Origin: Leishmania donovani
Lineage: Eukaryota; Euglenozoa; Kinetoplastea; Trypanosomatida; Trypanosomatidae
NCBI RefSeq assembly: GCF_000227135.1
Contig: NC_018249.1
Coordinates: 582,291-646,290, forward strand
Length of the DNA stretch: 64,000 bases
Reading direction: 5' to 3'
Part shown: positions 51,374-61,485 of the stretch, piece by piece
How positions within the stretch are numbered: position 1 is the stretch's first letter
Layout: the number at the start of each line of letters is the position of its first letter
The notes under the pieces: generated by a model
Database searches by the model: none
What the model saw: the letters and a program-made list of their open reading frames with translations, nothing else
What the model was told of the DNA's origin: nothing
Translations under genes and position numbers: made by a program

Positions 51374-54300
51374 ATGCCAGTCTTTTCTGCACGAACGCAG
51401 CGCGCTGCGTCGCGAGGCGCTCACAGCATCGGAGAGACGAAAAAGTCTCTCAAATCCTTCTTCCCCGCCTCATCGAACAGGCCTGCTGCTGCACCACCGC
51501 CGAAGACGCGGATGGAGGTGACGCCGCCGACGGCGGAGTTCATTAACTACGATGTAGATACCACCTATGTAATGCCGCTCGAGGTGCGCAACCGCACAGA
51601 CGAGATACTGACACTGCGCTTTGTGAAGCCGGCGCGGCACCCCGGCACCTTCCGACTCGTCAACGGTGCCTCGGTGCGTGTGGCACCTGGACTGGCACAC
51701 ACCGTGGAGATTGAGTTCACCACCCACGCTCCGCAGGACTACGCGGATGCGCTGGTGATCCTCAGCAGCGACGGCGGCCGCGTCGAGGTGCCGCTGACGG
51801 CGTGCCGCGTGCCGCTGATAGAGTTCCCTCCGACAGTGAACTTCGGCAAGGTGGAGCAGCAGCTGGCGTGCCCTATGCGCACGCTGACGCTGGTGAATCG
51901 TGGCCGAAAAGACGCTGCCGTCACGTTTGTGCTGGACGAGGGAGACGAGAGGGGTGGCGGTACGGCGTGCGGGGTAGTGCTGAGCAGCACCGCTGTTACG
52001 GCGCCGGCAGAGGGCCGCACGACTGTCACGCTGGAGCTGAAGCCGCTGCCGCCTGGTCGGCACACATGGCATATTCCAGTGGAAATGAACGGGCAGCGCC
52101 TGCCGACTCTCCTGGAGGTGAGCGCGGAGGTAGTGGACTGTCGGAGCCGTCTTTTCGATCCGCAGACACACGAGGATGTGGTCTCGGTGGAGTTTCCGGA
52201 GACGTTTGACGGCAACAAGGCAAGCCATCAGTTGGAGGTGGTGAACGGCGGGTCGCAGGCGATCAGCTTTGCCATACGCTCCGCGCACGACATCTCCGAA
52301 GGCGGAGCAGCGCCTTTCCGCTTTGTGCCCACCCAAGGGCGGCTACCGCCGCAGGGACGCCTTATCGTCAAGGCGCTGTTTACACCACAGCTGAAGTTGC
52401 GTCGCACCGGCTGGAACACCACCCCGAGAAGTGCGCCTGCTGAGACCGCTGAGGTTCACAAGTACGAGGCTCTCTTCACCTTGCTATTTGTGGAGACGGA
52501 GCAGACGCAGAGCTTCCGGATGGTGGGCACGTCGTGCGAGACCCTCGTCCGTCTCTCTACCTCCGTCGTTGACTTCGGTGCCTGTGTCCTGAGGAGGTCG
52601 AAAGAGTCGAATCTGACGCTCACGAATGGTGTGGCCCACCTTCCCATGCGCTACGCACTGCAATGCCCGCCGCACTTCTCCGTCACACCGGCGCGCGGCG
52701 TAGTGGCCGCTGGCGGAAGTGCCACGTTGCGCTTGGAGTTCCGCCCGCGCCGCCTCGAACCTTACGTGGAGACGCTCACGCTGACCGCCAACGATACGGT
52801 GACGTGCGCAGTGGAACTGCGGGGCACGCCGCTGTACCGCGAAGGCGCCGAGGCGCCGGTGGCTGCTCCCCCTTCAGCACCGGAAGACGAGGTCGCGGTA
52901 CCAGCGGCGGTGGATCTCGGTATGATCCCGGCAGAGGGGCTGGCACCACCCTCACTCCCCAGGCAGGTGCCCGCGGCGGTGCTGATGGCGGAAGATACAG
53001 CGGTGCAGAGCTACCGCAGTGGCCACGTTGCACCACCTGTGTTCGATGTGCATTCTTTGGCAAAGCGGCGCTTCTATGCCGCCCCGACAACACCGCAGGA
53101 GCGTCGTGACTGCAAGCGCGAGTTGACACCGATGGAGGTGCTCAACGTTGTGCTGCCGTCTAAGTTGCTGAACTTCGGACGCGTCACTATCCATGCTGAT
53201 GCAGCGTTGTCACTCTTCGTGTACAACGGTACCAAGGCAAGCATCCAGGTGGGCGTGCCCACCGAGGCGGAAGGGCCTGTGACAGTGGAGCCTGCCAGCC
53301 AGGTTGTGCCGGCCCAGCGCATGGCGCAATTCGACGTGCATATCTGCTCTGGCACGGTTCAGGTCTTCCAGCAGGTAATGCGCGTCACTGTGAACCAGCA
53401 GCATTACATGCGCTTCACGGTGCAGGCGGATGTGGTGCCAGTAGAGGTGACCCTCTCGCAGACGCAGGTGCTGCTGTCGCTGACGGGGCAGGCCGAGGAG
53501 CCTGTGTGCACGGCGCAGGTGGCACTCACGAACAAGGGCAACTGCGCCGTGGCGTATCGCTGGCATCTCCCGGCGCCGTCATGCGAGTTCGAGGTGGAGC
53601 CGCAGGTTGGACTACTAAACGCCAGCGAGCAACGCGGCGCTACGTTCTATTTCCGCCCTGCCGCCGGCACATCGCAGGCCTCTTGCGAGGCTCGTCTGGA
53701 GGTGGTGGGGGCGACGGAGGACAAGGTGCTGCTGCTGACTGGCAGCGTGGCGCCGGCGAGGTGTGCGTGGGGCGCATCTTCGCTTCTCAAGACGCCTCCG
53801 CTAGCCCCGGCCTCAAAGGAGGCGGCTGCTGTGTCCAGCACACTGGCCTTGGGGCGCATCGCAGCCGGCGTCCCCGCCTTAGCGACGCTCCCTCTTACCA
53901 ACAAAGGCAGGACGAACGCGTACTTCTCCATTGGCGCGTTGCCCGCATGGCTGACGGTGTCGCCGTCACAGGGGCGCGTCTGCGTTGGTGAGACGGAGGA
54001 GCTCACGGTGCGTGTGCGGCATGCGGTGGCAGGTGCAGCGGCGCATATGGTAGAGTGCCATGTTTCTGGCATGCGGCGTCCACTGGTGGCACGTGTGGAG
54101 GCGACCGTTGTGGCGCCACCGCTGTCTGTGGAGCTGGATGGCAAGGAGCAGGCTGAGGCGCACCTAGACTTCGGGCACGTCTACGTCGGCTGCCCGCAGT
54201 CGCGCTCGGTGACGCTGCGCAATGGCGGCGACGTGGCTGCCGCTGTGCGTGTCAACTTAGAGTCGTGCACCTATTACTCGCTGGACTCGCCTGTGCTGGA

Positions 54301-57300
54301 GGACGAAGGGCAGCAAGACGTAGTGGACAGCGTAATGTCACTTGCGACGCTGGATGACACAAAGCGCTCGCGTCTTATGTCGCGCGTGCGGTCTCTGCAC
54401 TCTTTTACTGTGGCCGACCGCAAAACGTCGATCGGCGTCGCCACCGCAACTGTCGTGGTGCCGTCGTTGTCGGAGTACACACTTCGTCTTTCATTCGACC
54501 CTCTGCGTGCTGCTGCGGCGCAGCGCTGCCCTGTTCGCTGGCATCAACTTGGCGCAGATGATGTGCATCCGCTGCCGCCGTTTACTGTGGAGGCCACCGC
54601 GTTGGTGCCGCCGGTTGTGCTGAGCGCGAGGACGGTGTCATTTCCCGGCGTGGTGGTTGGCCAGCGCCCGCCGCCGCGAGTGGTCTTCGTCCGACACGGG
54701 GATCTGAGGATGCCGCCGCCGTTGACGAGACCGAGACCGGTCGCGTGGCGGCTGGAGACGGAGGAAGGAACGCCAAGCTTCCTGTTGGAGCCCCATCGCG
54801 GCGTCCTGGGCGTGGGGGAGGAGCAGGCTGTCACCATCACGTATCTGCCCACGAGCGCTGGGCGGCTGCAGGTGTGCGCGCTACTAAAGACGGAGGAGGC
54901 GGAGAGCCCTACAGGGGCGCCGTGCGCGTGTTGCACTATCAGCGCCTCAGCCACCAACCCACGCGTGCGCAGCGACCGCACCTCTCTGGTGTTCCCAGTT
55001 TTGCCGCTCGGTGTCGCGGTGGAGACGACGGTGCTGCTCCACAACGAGGGCTACGACGCCGTGCGCGTTGAGTATCCCGGTTCCTGCGACCCGCCGCTGC
55101 GGGTGTCGTTCCTCGACGGCGACTCCATGGGTGCCGCGCTGCGGTCCACCCTCCCTGTCACTTTTACCTTCTGCAGTCCCACGCCGATTTCGGTGCGCTC
55201 TGCCATCCGCCTGCACACGGACGCCGGGGGCTACATCGACATCTCCATCAGCGGCGGCGCCGTGAACTCAGTCATCACCACTGAGGCTTTTCTGTCATAC
55301 ATGTTTCGCACTACACCCACCACCACCACGGCAGCTGCCGCCGGCGAGGGCAACGACAGCTCGCACGTGCTACAGCGTTGGGCCAGAGACCACGAATCCG
55401 TCGTGGGTGCGGAGCTACCGCTAGTGTGCACCTTCCCGGCTGCCTTGGATGGCGCGCGTGATGGCCAGCACGACCTGGTAAACATGATCGAGGAGAGCGT
55501 TCAATGGGAGGCGGAGCGAGCGTGGCTGACGGCGTGGTGGAACGCTTTTGTGTGCCGCACTCCTGTGCAGGATGTGGTGGAGGCGCTTCAGGCGACTCGC
55601 GGCGGGATTGTTGGCGACATGATACATCAGTTCACCGGCAAGCGGCCTCGACGTAACGAGGCTCTGGAGTCTTCCTTGACCACCTCTAAGCGTGCAAACG
55701 AAGAGAACGGCGCTGGATCCGCCGTGACGGCGACGGCCCATGACCGCAAGGGGACGTCCCGCCGCGGGACGCGGCGGCAGCCGCCGTCGGAGGCGGCCGG
55801 CACTCCCACACCTCCCGCTTCTTCGAACACAACGCCAAAGGAGCTGCGCACCCTTCACACACTCATCCAGTACGTGTGCTCCTGCGGTGGGTGCCTGACC
55901 AATGTGGAGCTGCCGTTCCTGCTTCCCTTCGACGCGTTTGTCGAGCATGCGGCCGCGCACACCCCATCCGCGCTGGAGCAACTCTCTGACATCGTTGAAA
56001 GTGAGGATCTGGAGTCGGCGTTCCAGCGGCGCGCGACTGCGTCGTGGGTGGCCGTGCTGCGCGAGTGTCTAAGGCTCTTCTACGTGCCGCAGGTGCGTGT
56101 AACAGCGGCTACTCCGGTGCCGCCGGCTCTGCGCGGGTGGCCGTCCTCGTCGTTGTCGCAACGTTCGCTGAGCCGAAGTAGCATCTACAGCGAGGAGGAG
56201 TCGCTGCTCCTGCGTTGGGTGGCCGCCTGTGTCGAGGTCTTCGCGACCGGCGACAACAAGGACCTTCACGAGAGTCTATCCGCTATCTCGCCGCGGAGTT
56301 TCGAAGATCTACGCGATGCGCAGGCGCTCATCGTTGTTGTGCTGACGTACGTGCCATTCTTGGCGTACCAGGTGCGCGAGGCTATCGCCTCGGCCACACA
56401 ACAGAGCCGCGAGGGTAATGCCACGGTTCTCTTGAACCTTCTGCAAACCTTGGGGGTTGCAGGACTTCCTCTTGCGGATGCCTTCGTATCTGCGTCGGCA
56501 ACGCAGATGGTGCTCCTCCTTACGCACCTCTTCGTGTATCTGCCAAAGTTCATCAACGCCGTTCCCGCGCACTTTCACGGCAGAGCCCTCACCACGCTGA
56601 CAGAGACAGTCACCGTCGAAAACACGTCCCCTGAGCCGCGCGAATACTGCGTTCTCCTACCAGATGCCCCGCTCTTCCGTGCGAACACCGACAAGCTGAC
56701 TGTGGCGCCGCGAAGCTCGACACAGGTGACGCTGTCGATCCTTCCGCGCACGCGGCGACCAGTGAGTGGACATTGTGTGCTGGTCGACTGCTCCTCGCAG
56801 GTGCCGCCGGCGGAGCGGGTACCGTTCGTGTTTCAGCTCAAGGCCACGCCAACGATGGAGCCGCTGCAGACGCTGTACGTGGAGACACCGCAGTATGAGT
56901 GCCTTCAGTCAGAGCTGCATATCATCAACCCCTTCTCCGAGGATTGCGTGGTGAGTCTTCGAGTGGCGCAGATGCGTCTTCCGGATGCGGCGAAGACGAC
57001 GGACGCCGCATCGACACCCGAAGCTGCCGAGCCGTGGCTGAGTGGTGACGACGCGTCCTTCTGGCGTCACAAGCACGATGCTCCCTTCACAGTTTCCACA
57101 GAGGTCCTCTCGCTGCGCCGCGGCGAGCCGACACGGCTGCCCTTCTCGTTCGCGCCCCTCTCACGCGGTGTGTACCGTCTGGTGCTGACCTTCTGGGAAG
57201 AGCGGGAGGGCGAGTTCACGTGGGCTGTGGAGGCGACGAGCGGATGGCCCAAGCCGGTCGACACTAACCTGGAACTGCGTGTGGAGCTTGGGGAGAGCTG

Positions 57301-59764
57301 CACGTCTACACTCAACGTCAAGAGCAGCAACGCATCGCTCGAGCGCTGTGTAAAGTTCTACGAGGATCGCGCGCACAGCACCCAGTACACCGACGTCAGT
57401 CGTCTACTTAGCGGGGCTCGCTACGCTGTGCACTTTGTGAATGAGCGCATGGAGGGCCCCAACCCCTTTTTCCTGCCCAGTCAGAGCACGTGTCTCGCAT
57501 CCACCGCTCCAGCAACGACGTGGCCGATAACCTTCACGTTCAAGCCGCAGTGCGTCGGGGTGTACCGCACGTATGCATTGCTGATATCGGAGGCCGATGT
57601 GCGACTCCTGCTGATCGTCGGTGAGTGCGTGCCGAAAGGAGACCGCAGAGAGCTGCAGTTTTTGTGTCCGGCGCGCCAGACCATCGTGCAACAAATCACG
57701 CTGTGCAACTACAGCACCACAGAGGACTGGCTGTTCACCGCCACGTTCGAGGGCTCCGCACAGTTCAGCGGGCCGCACGACGTGCGCGTGCCGAGTGGAC
57801 GGTCAAAGGAGTACGCGATCAAGTATGCCCCGTCGTGGATCAGCGGAGAGGAGACGGCGACGCTCGTGCTGCTGAACGGCTCCACTGGGCAGAAGCACAC
57901 CTATGCCCTCGTGGGCACCGCAGAGGCGCCCCTGTCCGAGGGCATCCTGACGCTGGACTGCCGAGCGCGCGATCACGAGACACTGGAGATGATGGTGCCG
58001 AACATTTGCAGTCAGGACACGACGTACTTTGTGAAGACGGACTTGGCGTGCTGCGAGGGCGAGTCGCCGTCGCTTGTCATCCCACGAGCGTCGAGCCGCC
58101 GCTTTGCCATGAAGGTGTCCCCCACCGTCGGCGGCGACTACTCCGGCCGCGTCACCTTCACGGGCTCGAATGGGCGATATGTATGGTACGCGGTGCAGCT
58201 GCACGTGGCCCCGCCGGAGAAGGAGGGCCTCGTCGAGCTCCGCACAAACGTTCGGACGGCGATGGTGGCGGACGTCTCAGTGACGAACCCACTCGATTCT
58301 GCACTGATGTTCAAGGTCCACCGATACGGCGCAGGGCTGTACGGCGCGAACACCTTCCAGCTGGCACCCAAAGCTGCTGCCACCTACAGCCTTCTCTTTG
58401 TGCCGACCCAAGCCGGCGAGTCGACGGGGCGACTTTCCCTGGTGAGCGAGGCTGCCGGTGAGTTTTGGTATGAGCTGCACATGACAGTGACGGAGGCGGA
58501 GCCGGAGCCCCTGCCCTTCCCGCCAACCCCCATTGGCCAGTCGCAGGTGATGCAGGTGCGCCTGCCCAACCGAGGTGACGCGAGCTCGGTCCTGACGGTG
58601 GAGTCGACGGACGCGGCGTGCTTTGGGGTGCGCCAGCCGCGGGTCGTGCTGCCGGCACACTCGGAAAGTGTTGTCGAGCTCGTCTTTACGCCACGCTGCG
58701 TTGGTGTCGAGCAGACGGCCGTGGTGACACTGCGCAACCCCGAACTGGGATGCTGGCGCTACAGATGTGTCGGTACGGGCACGGCTCCCTTGACAGAAGA
58801 GACGCTGACGTGCACTTGCGACGTCGGGACGACGAGCACACTGTTGCTGCCCTTCACGAATGTCCTGAAGCGAGACACCGCGATAGAGGTGCGGCTGAGC
58901 GGAGACACGACGGCCTTCGCCCTGCACACGGTGCCGACCGGGGTGGTGGCGACCGGTGCCTCCGTGTCCCTTGTCGTGACGTTCAGACCCTCTCTGGTGA
59001 AGCGCCATGCCGCTGTTGTTGAGGTTCGTCCGGCGGTGCGGCGCAGCGACAAGACCTATGACGTCACGTGGACCTACCCAATCGAGGGTTGCTGCGTGTA
59101 CCGACAGACGCAACCATCTCTGCGTTTGCGCTGCGCTTCTCGCACGCAGTATAACGACACCATGTACGTGCACGCACCTGGGCTGCCGCCGGGTCTCGCC
59201 TCCGCCTTCTCCGTGGTCTTCGAGGTGGACCCTCAGAAGTCCTACGCGGCTGCCGCGGCGGCGAGTGTGTCATGTAGCGTGACCATGCCGAGCCCGTACC
59301 CCGACGGGTTCGAGCTGAACCTCAAGTTTGCCCCGCTGCGGCCGCTCGTCGGGTCAGGGTGGGTGGTGCTGCGCAGTGCGGAGGGCGGCATGTGGCAGTA
59401 CCGAGTGCAGCTGGAGTCCACCCCGGCGCCCGTCGACGACACTATCGTGCTGTACGGCGAGTACAAGGAGAGCACCTCAGTCTCTTTTGACCTGTACAAC
59501 GTGTTTCCCTACCGCTCCACCTTCTTCGCGTACTTCACGGCTGACAGCTCCAAGGACTTTACTGTGTCACCCGCACACGGGGTGCTGCTTCCGTTTGTGC
59601 CTGGACAGCGAGGGGCCGCCACGGCCACCAACGTGCAGATCTCTGTGCACCCCTCTTCCCGCATCCCTCAAATCGAGGGCACACTCGTGGTGGACACGGA
59701 CGATATGCAGTGGACCTTCCGCGTGCTGGGCAAGTTCGGCCACCAATCCCGGCCACCCAACTAA
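51374..59764 (+). CDS. Giant ASH/MSP-repeat protein, CFAP47-like flagellar protein
   Basis: The protein is 2796 aa. From about residue 45 it is a long series of immunoglobulin-like beta-domains with the recurrent ASH/MSP pattern. In this pattern a strand contains FG, as in VNFGKVEQ, VVDFGACVLRR, LNFGRVTIHA or LDFGHVYVG. It is followed by LTLVNRG/VTLRNGG-type strands and phrases such as LVVTFRPS or ITFTFKPQ. Between about residues 1370 and 1735 this pattern breaks for a helical region resembling a calponin-homology domain (SFEDLRDAQALIVVVLTYVP, then LLTHLFVYLPKFI). ASH repeats around a CH domain are the layout of CFAP47, a central-apparatus protein of motile cilia; HYDIN is the other large ASH protein. 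The expected place is the flagellar axoneme, which is inferred from the family. The start is the first ATG. A later Met at 51512 sits just before the first ASH domain. Confidence 0.75.
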   Translation: MPVFSARTQRAASRGAHSIGETKKSLKSFFPASSNRPAAAPPPKTRMEVTPPTAEFINYDVDTTYVMPLEVRNRTDEILTLRFVKPARHPGTFRLVNGASVRVAPGLAHTVEIEFTTHAPQDYADALVILSSDGGRVEVPLTACRVPLIEFPPTVNFGKVEQQLACPMRTLTLVNRGRKDAAVTFVLDEGDERGGGTACGVVLSSTAVTAPAEGRTTVTLELKPLPPGRHTWHIPVEMNGQRLPTLLEVSAEVVDCRSRLFDPQTHEDVVSVEFPETFDGNKASHQLEVVNGGSQAISFAIRSAHDISEGGAAPFRFVPTQGRLPPQGRLIVKALFTPQLKLRRTGWNTTPRSAPAETAEVHKYEALFTLLFVETEQTQSFRMVGTSCETLVRLSTSVVDFGACVLRRSKESNLTLTNGVAHLPMRYALQCPPHFSVTPARGVVAAGGSATLRLEFRPRRLEPYVETLTLTANDTVTCAVELRGTPLYREGAEAPVAAPPSAPEDEVAVPAAVDLGMIPAEGLAPPSLPRQVPAAVLMAEDTAVQSYRSGHVAPPVFDVHSLAKRRFYAAPTTPQERRDCKRELTPMEVLNVVLPSKLLNFGRVTIHADAALSLFVYNGTKASIQVGVPTEAEGPVTVEPASQVVPAQRMAQFDVHICSGTVQVFQQVMRVTVNQQHYMRFTVQADVVPVEVTLSQTQVLLSLTGQAEEPVCTAQVALTNKGNCAVAYRWHLPAPSCEFEVEPQVGLLNASEQRGATFYFRPAAGTSQASCEARLEVVGATEDKVLLLTGSVAPARCAWGASSLLKTPPLAPASKEAAAVSSTLALGRIAAGVPALATLPLTNKGRTNAYFSIGALPAWLTVSPSQGRVCVGETEELTVRVRHAVAGAAAHMVECHVSGMRRPLVARVEATVVAPPLSVELDGKEQAEAHLDFGHVYVGCPQSRSVTLRNGGDVAAAVRVNLESCTYYSLDSPVLEDEGQQDVVDSVMSLATLDDTKRSRLMSRVRSLHSFTVADRKTSIGVATATVVVPSLSEYTLRLSFDPLRAAAAQRCPVRWHQLGADDVHPLPPFTVEATALVPPVVLSARTVSFPGVVVGQRPPPRVVFVRHGDLRMPPPLTRPRPVAWRLETEEGTPSFLLEPHRGVLGVGEEQAVTITYLPTSAGRLQVCALLKTEEAESPTGAPCACCTISASATNPRVRSDRTSLVFPVLPLGVAVETTVLLHNEGYDAVRVEYPGSCDPPLRVSFLDGDSMGAALRSTLPVTFTFCSPTPISVRSAIRLHTDAGGYIDISISGGAVNSVITTEAFLSYMFRTTPTTTTAAAAGEGNDSSHVLQRWARDHESVVGAELPLVCTFPAALDGARDGQHDLVNMIEESVQWEAERAWLTAWWNAFVCRTPVQDVVEALQATRGGIVGDMIHQFTGKRPRRNEALESSLTTSKRANEENGAGSAVTATAHDRKGTSRRGTRRQPPSEAAGTPTPPASSNTTPKELRTLHTLIQYVCSCGGCLTNVELPFLLPFDAFVEHAAAHTPSALEQLSDIVESEDLESAFQRRATASWVAVLRECLRLFYVPQVRVTAATPVPPALRGWPSSSLSQRSLSRSSIYSEEESLLLRWVAACVEVFATGDNKDLHESLSAISPRSFEDLRDAQALIVVVLTYVPFLAYQVREAIASATQQSREGNATVLLNLLQTLGVAGLPLADAFVSASATQMVLLLTHLFVYLPKFINAVPAHFHGRALTTLTETVTVENTSPEPREYCVLLPDAPLFRANTDKLTVAPRSSTQVTLSILPRTRRPVSGHCVLVDCSSQVPPAERVPFVFQLKATPTMEPLQTLYVETPQYECLQSELHIINPFSEDCVVSLRVAQMRLPDAAKTTDAASTPEAAEPWLSGDDASFWRHKHDAPFTVSTEVLSLRRGEPTRLPFSFAPLSRGVYRLVLTFWEEREGEFTWAVEATSGWPKPVDTNLELRVELGESCTSTLNVKSSNASLERCVKFYEDRAHSTQYTDVSRLLSGARYAVHFVNERMEGPNPFFLPSQSTCLASTAPATTWPITFTFKPQCVGVYRTYALLISEADVRLLLIVGECVPKGDRRELQFLCPARQTIVQQITLCNYSTTEDWLFTATFEGSAQFSGPHDVRVPSGRSKEYAIKYAPSWISGEETATLVLLNGSTGQKHTYALVGTAEAPLSEGILTLDCRARDHETLEMMVPNICSQDTTYFVKTDLACCEGESPSLVIPRASSRRFAMKVSPTVGGDYSGRVTFTGSNGRYVWYAVQLHVAPPEKEGLVELRTNVRTAMVADVSVTNPLDSALMFKVHRYGAGLYGANTFQLAPKAAATYSLLFVPTQAGESTGRLSLVSEAAGEFWYELHMTVTEAEPEPLPFPPTPIGQSQVMQVRLPNRGDASSVLTVESTDAACFGVRQPRVVLPAHSESVVELVFTPRCVGVEQTAVVTLRNPELGCWRYRCVGTGTAPLTEETLTCTCDVGTTSTLLLPFTNVLKRDTAIEVRLSGDTTAFALHTVPTGVVATGASVSLVVTFRPSLVKRHAAVVEVRPAVRRSDKTYDVTWTYPIEGCCVYRQTQPSLRLRCASRTQYNDTMYVHAPGLPPGLASAFSVVFEVDPQKSYAAAAAASVSCSVTMPSPYPDGFELNLKFAPLRPLVGSGWVVLRSAEGGMWQYRVQLESTPAPVDDTIVLYGEYKESTSVSFDLYNVFPYRSTFFAYFTADSSKDFTVSPAHGVLLPFVPGQRGAATATNVQISVHPSSRIPQIEGTLVVDTDDMQWTFRVLGKFGHQSRPPN

Positions 59765-61485
59765 GGATTTAGTCATGTGCTGGCTGTGACTGGAGGAGAG
59801 GTCTTGTGGCGCGCCTTTGCTTCTGTGACATGTATCTGTGTTTTGTCTACCGCGTTTGTGCATGTGCTCACACGCATGATGTATAGTTTGCATCTCACTG
59901 TTGCTCCTTCTGTTTGTATGTTTAGGGCACCTCCCCGCCACCCCTCACACCCCTGGAAGTGCTCGCATGCCGATGTTTTTGCTCGCTCCCACTCTGCCTT
60001 TCTGCGCGTATACAGGAGACCCCCTAGATTAACCTATTGCCTTCGCACTCCACCCCCTCCCGTTCTTGGTGGCTGGCGTGCTCCCGCATCGTGCGTGCGC
60101 ATCGGTGGCTGTGCTGCAAGAAAAGCGCCGCGTTGCCAAGCAGCTCTTTCTACAGCGCCTGCAATCCATCCCGATGCATACGGACGCGTGGGTGTGAACG
60201 CTCTCTGAACCATCGTTCGCGGACGACAGGGGAGAGGGATAGGGCCAGCCTCGCGCGCTATTTTTTCATCTTGCTCTTTTTCTCTGTTGTGTGCTACAGC
60301 ACATGCAGGTGCGCGTCGCATACCGAGCGCTGCTCACGCGCGTGCTTGTGGCTGTCCAGTACCCCCGCTGGCTTTACCGCTGCCCCCTTCACCCTACTTG
60401 TCTTCGCTTTCTCGCCTCATCCTTTTCTCTTCCCATCAAATTGGTTGACCCCACTCCCCACCTCCACTCCATTCCATCAACGTCGCGCCTTTTACTCTCT
60501 TTTCTCCTTCCCTTCTCTCACCCCCCCATGCGCTGCAGTAGTTGAAGGTGCCTGTTCTTTTGAATGCTTTCGACAAGGCTGCCAGCGGGCGGGGTGATTG
60601 CAAGGCGGTCTGGTGATGAGGAGTGAGTCAACGTACTCTCTGCACCACCCCAGTTACATGCGCCACACACCGTCTATCTTCCCTTTACCCCGTTACGTCT
60701 TCCTCAGATCTCGAGGAATCGAGTCGATGTAAGCCGTTGCTTACACACCGCCCCACTGCTTATCCATCGCTGCAGGGATTTCTAGGGTGACGGAAAAGGT
60801 AGGGAGGGGAGGGGGGAGGTTGATGCGTAAGTCTGCCTATTCGTGCGTAGTGTTACCCGATGAGGACTTGAAAGCAACAAAATTCTCATGGATGGCTTTG
60901 CCAGCGCAAGGAGGAATCGAGAGCGCGAGTGTAGGGATATCAGATCGGTATACTCACCCACAGAAATAGGAAACTTCTCCGCTAGGCCAAGCTGGGAACA
61001 TGTGTTGGAATGCGTCATGCTCATCGTTTTTGACATCATTCTTTGTCTCTCCTTGTCTTTATGCCTTTTGTGTGTGTGCCTTCTTTGTTGCCGATGCTCT
61101 CCTCGTGCTCCCTGCTTACTCTCCATTCCCGTGGCATGGCCTCCACACGGCACACGCCTGTGCAGAGACTTGCACACGACGCGAGTTTTGTTCTTCTCTT
61201 TTTGCCAGCTGCTCTTTTGCACTTCCGCTGGTGTCTCGAGATCATCGCCTCGCCCTGCTCATCCATCCCTTCCCGTTCCTTCTCTCTCTTCCGCCCACCA
61301 AGCTCGATCTTGCGCCCCGCTGCCCTGCATCAAACTTAAGGCCCTTTTTGATCTCGCTGGCGTATTGGGTATTCGCGCCGCCTCGTGTCTGTGCTTCGAG
61401 GGGGTCTGCATTAGCGACGACGACTGCAGCTGACGAAGGAGCCCAGCAAAGGGAGCAGCGGCGCAGAGAAACGCAAGCGAGAGTG
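59765..61485 (+). other. Intergenic spacer (1.7 kb) before CAF1
   Basis: No credible gene is present. A frame open from 61000 into CAF1 is low-complexity Leu/Ser/Cys/Pro-rich before 61486 and begins in pyrimidine-rich sequence, so it is not part of the protein. C/T tracts lie at 60400-60530 and 61240-61300. Confidence 0.55.

Noticed and set aside
61000..61485. An N-terminal extension of CAF1
   Set aside because: The sequence is pyrimidine-rich and low-complexity, with a splice acceptor expected inside it. CAF1 proteins normally start close to the position chosen.
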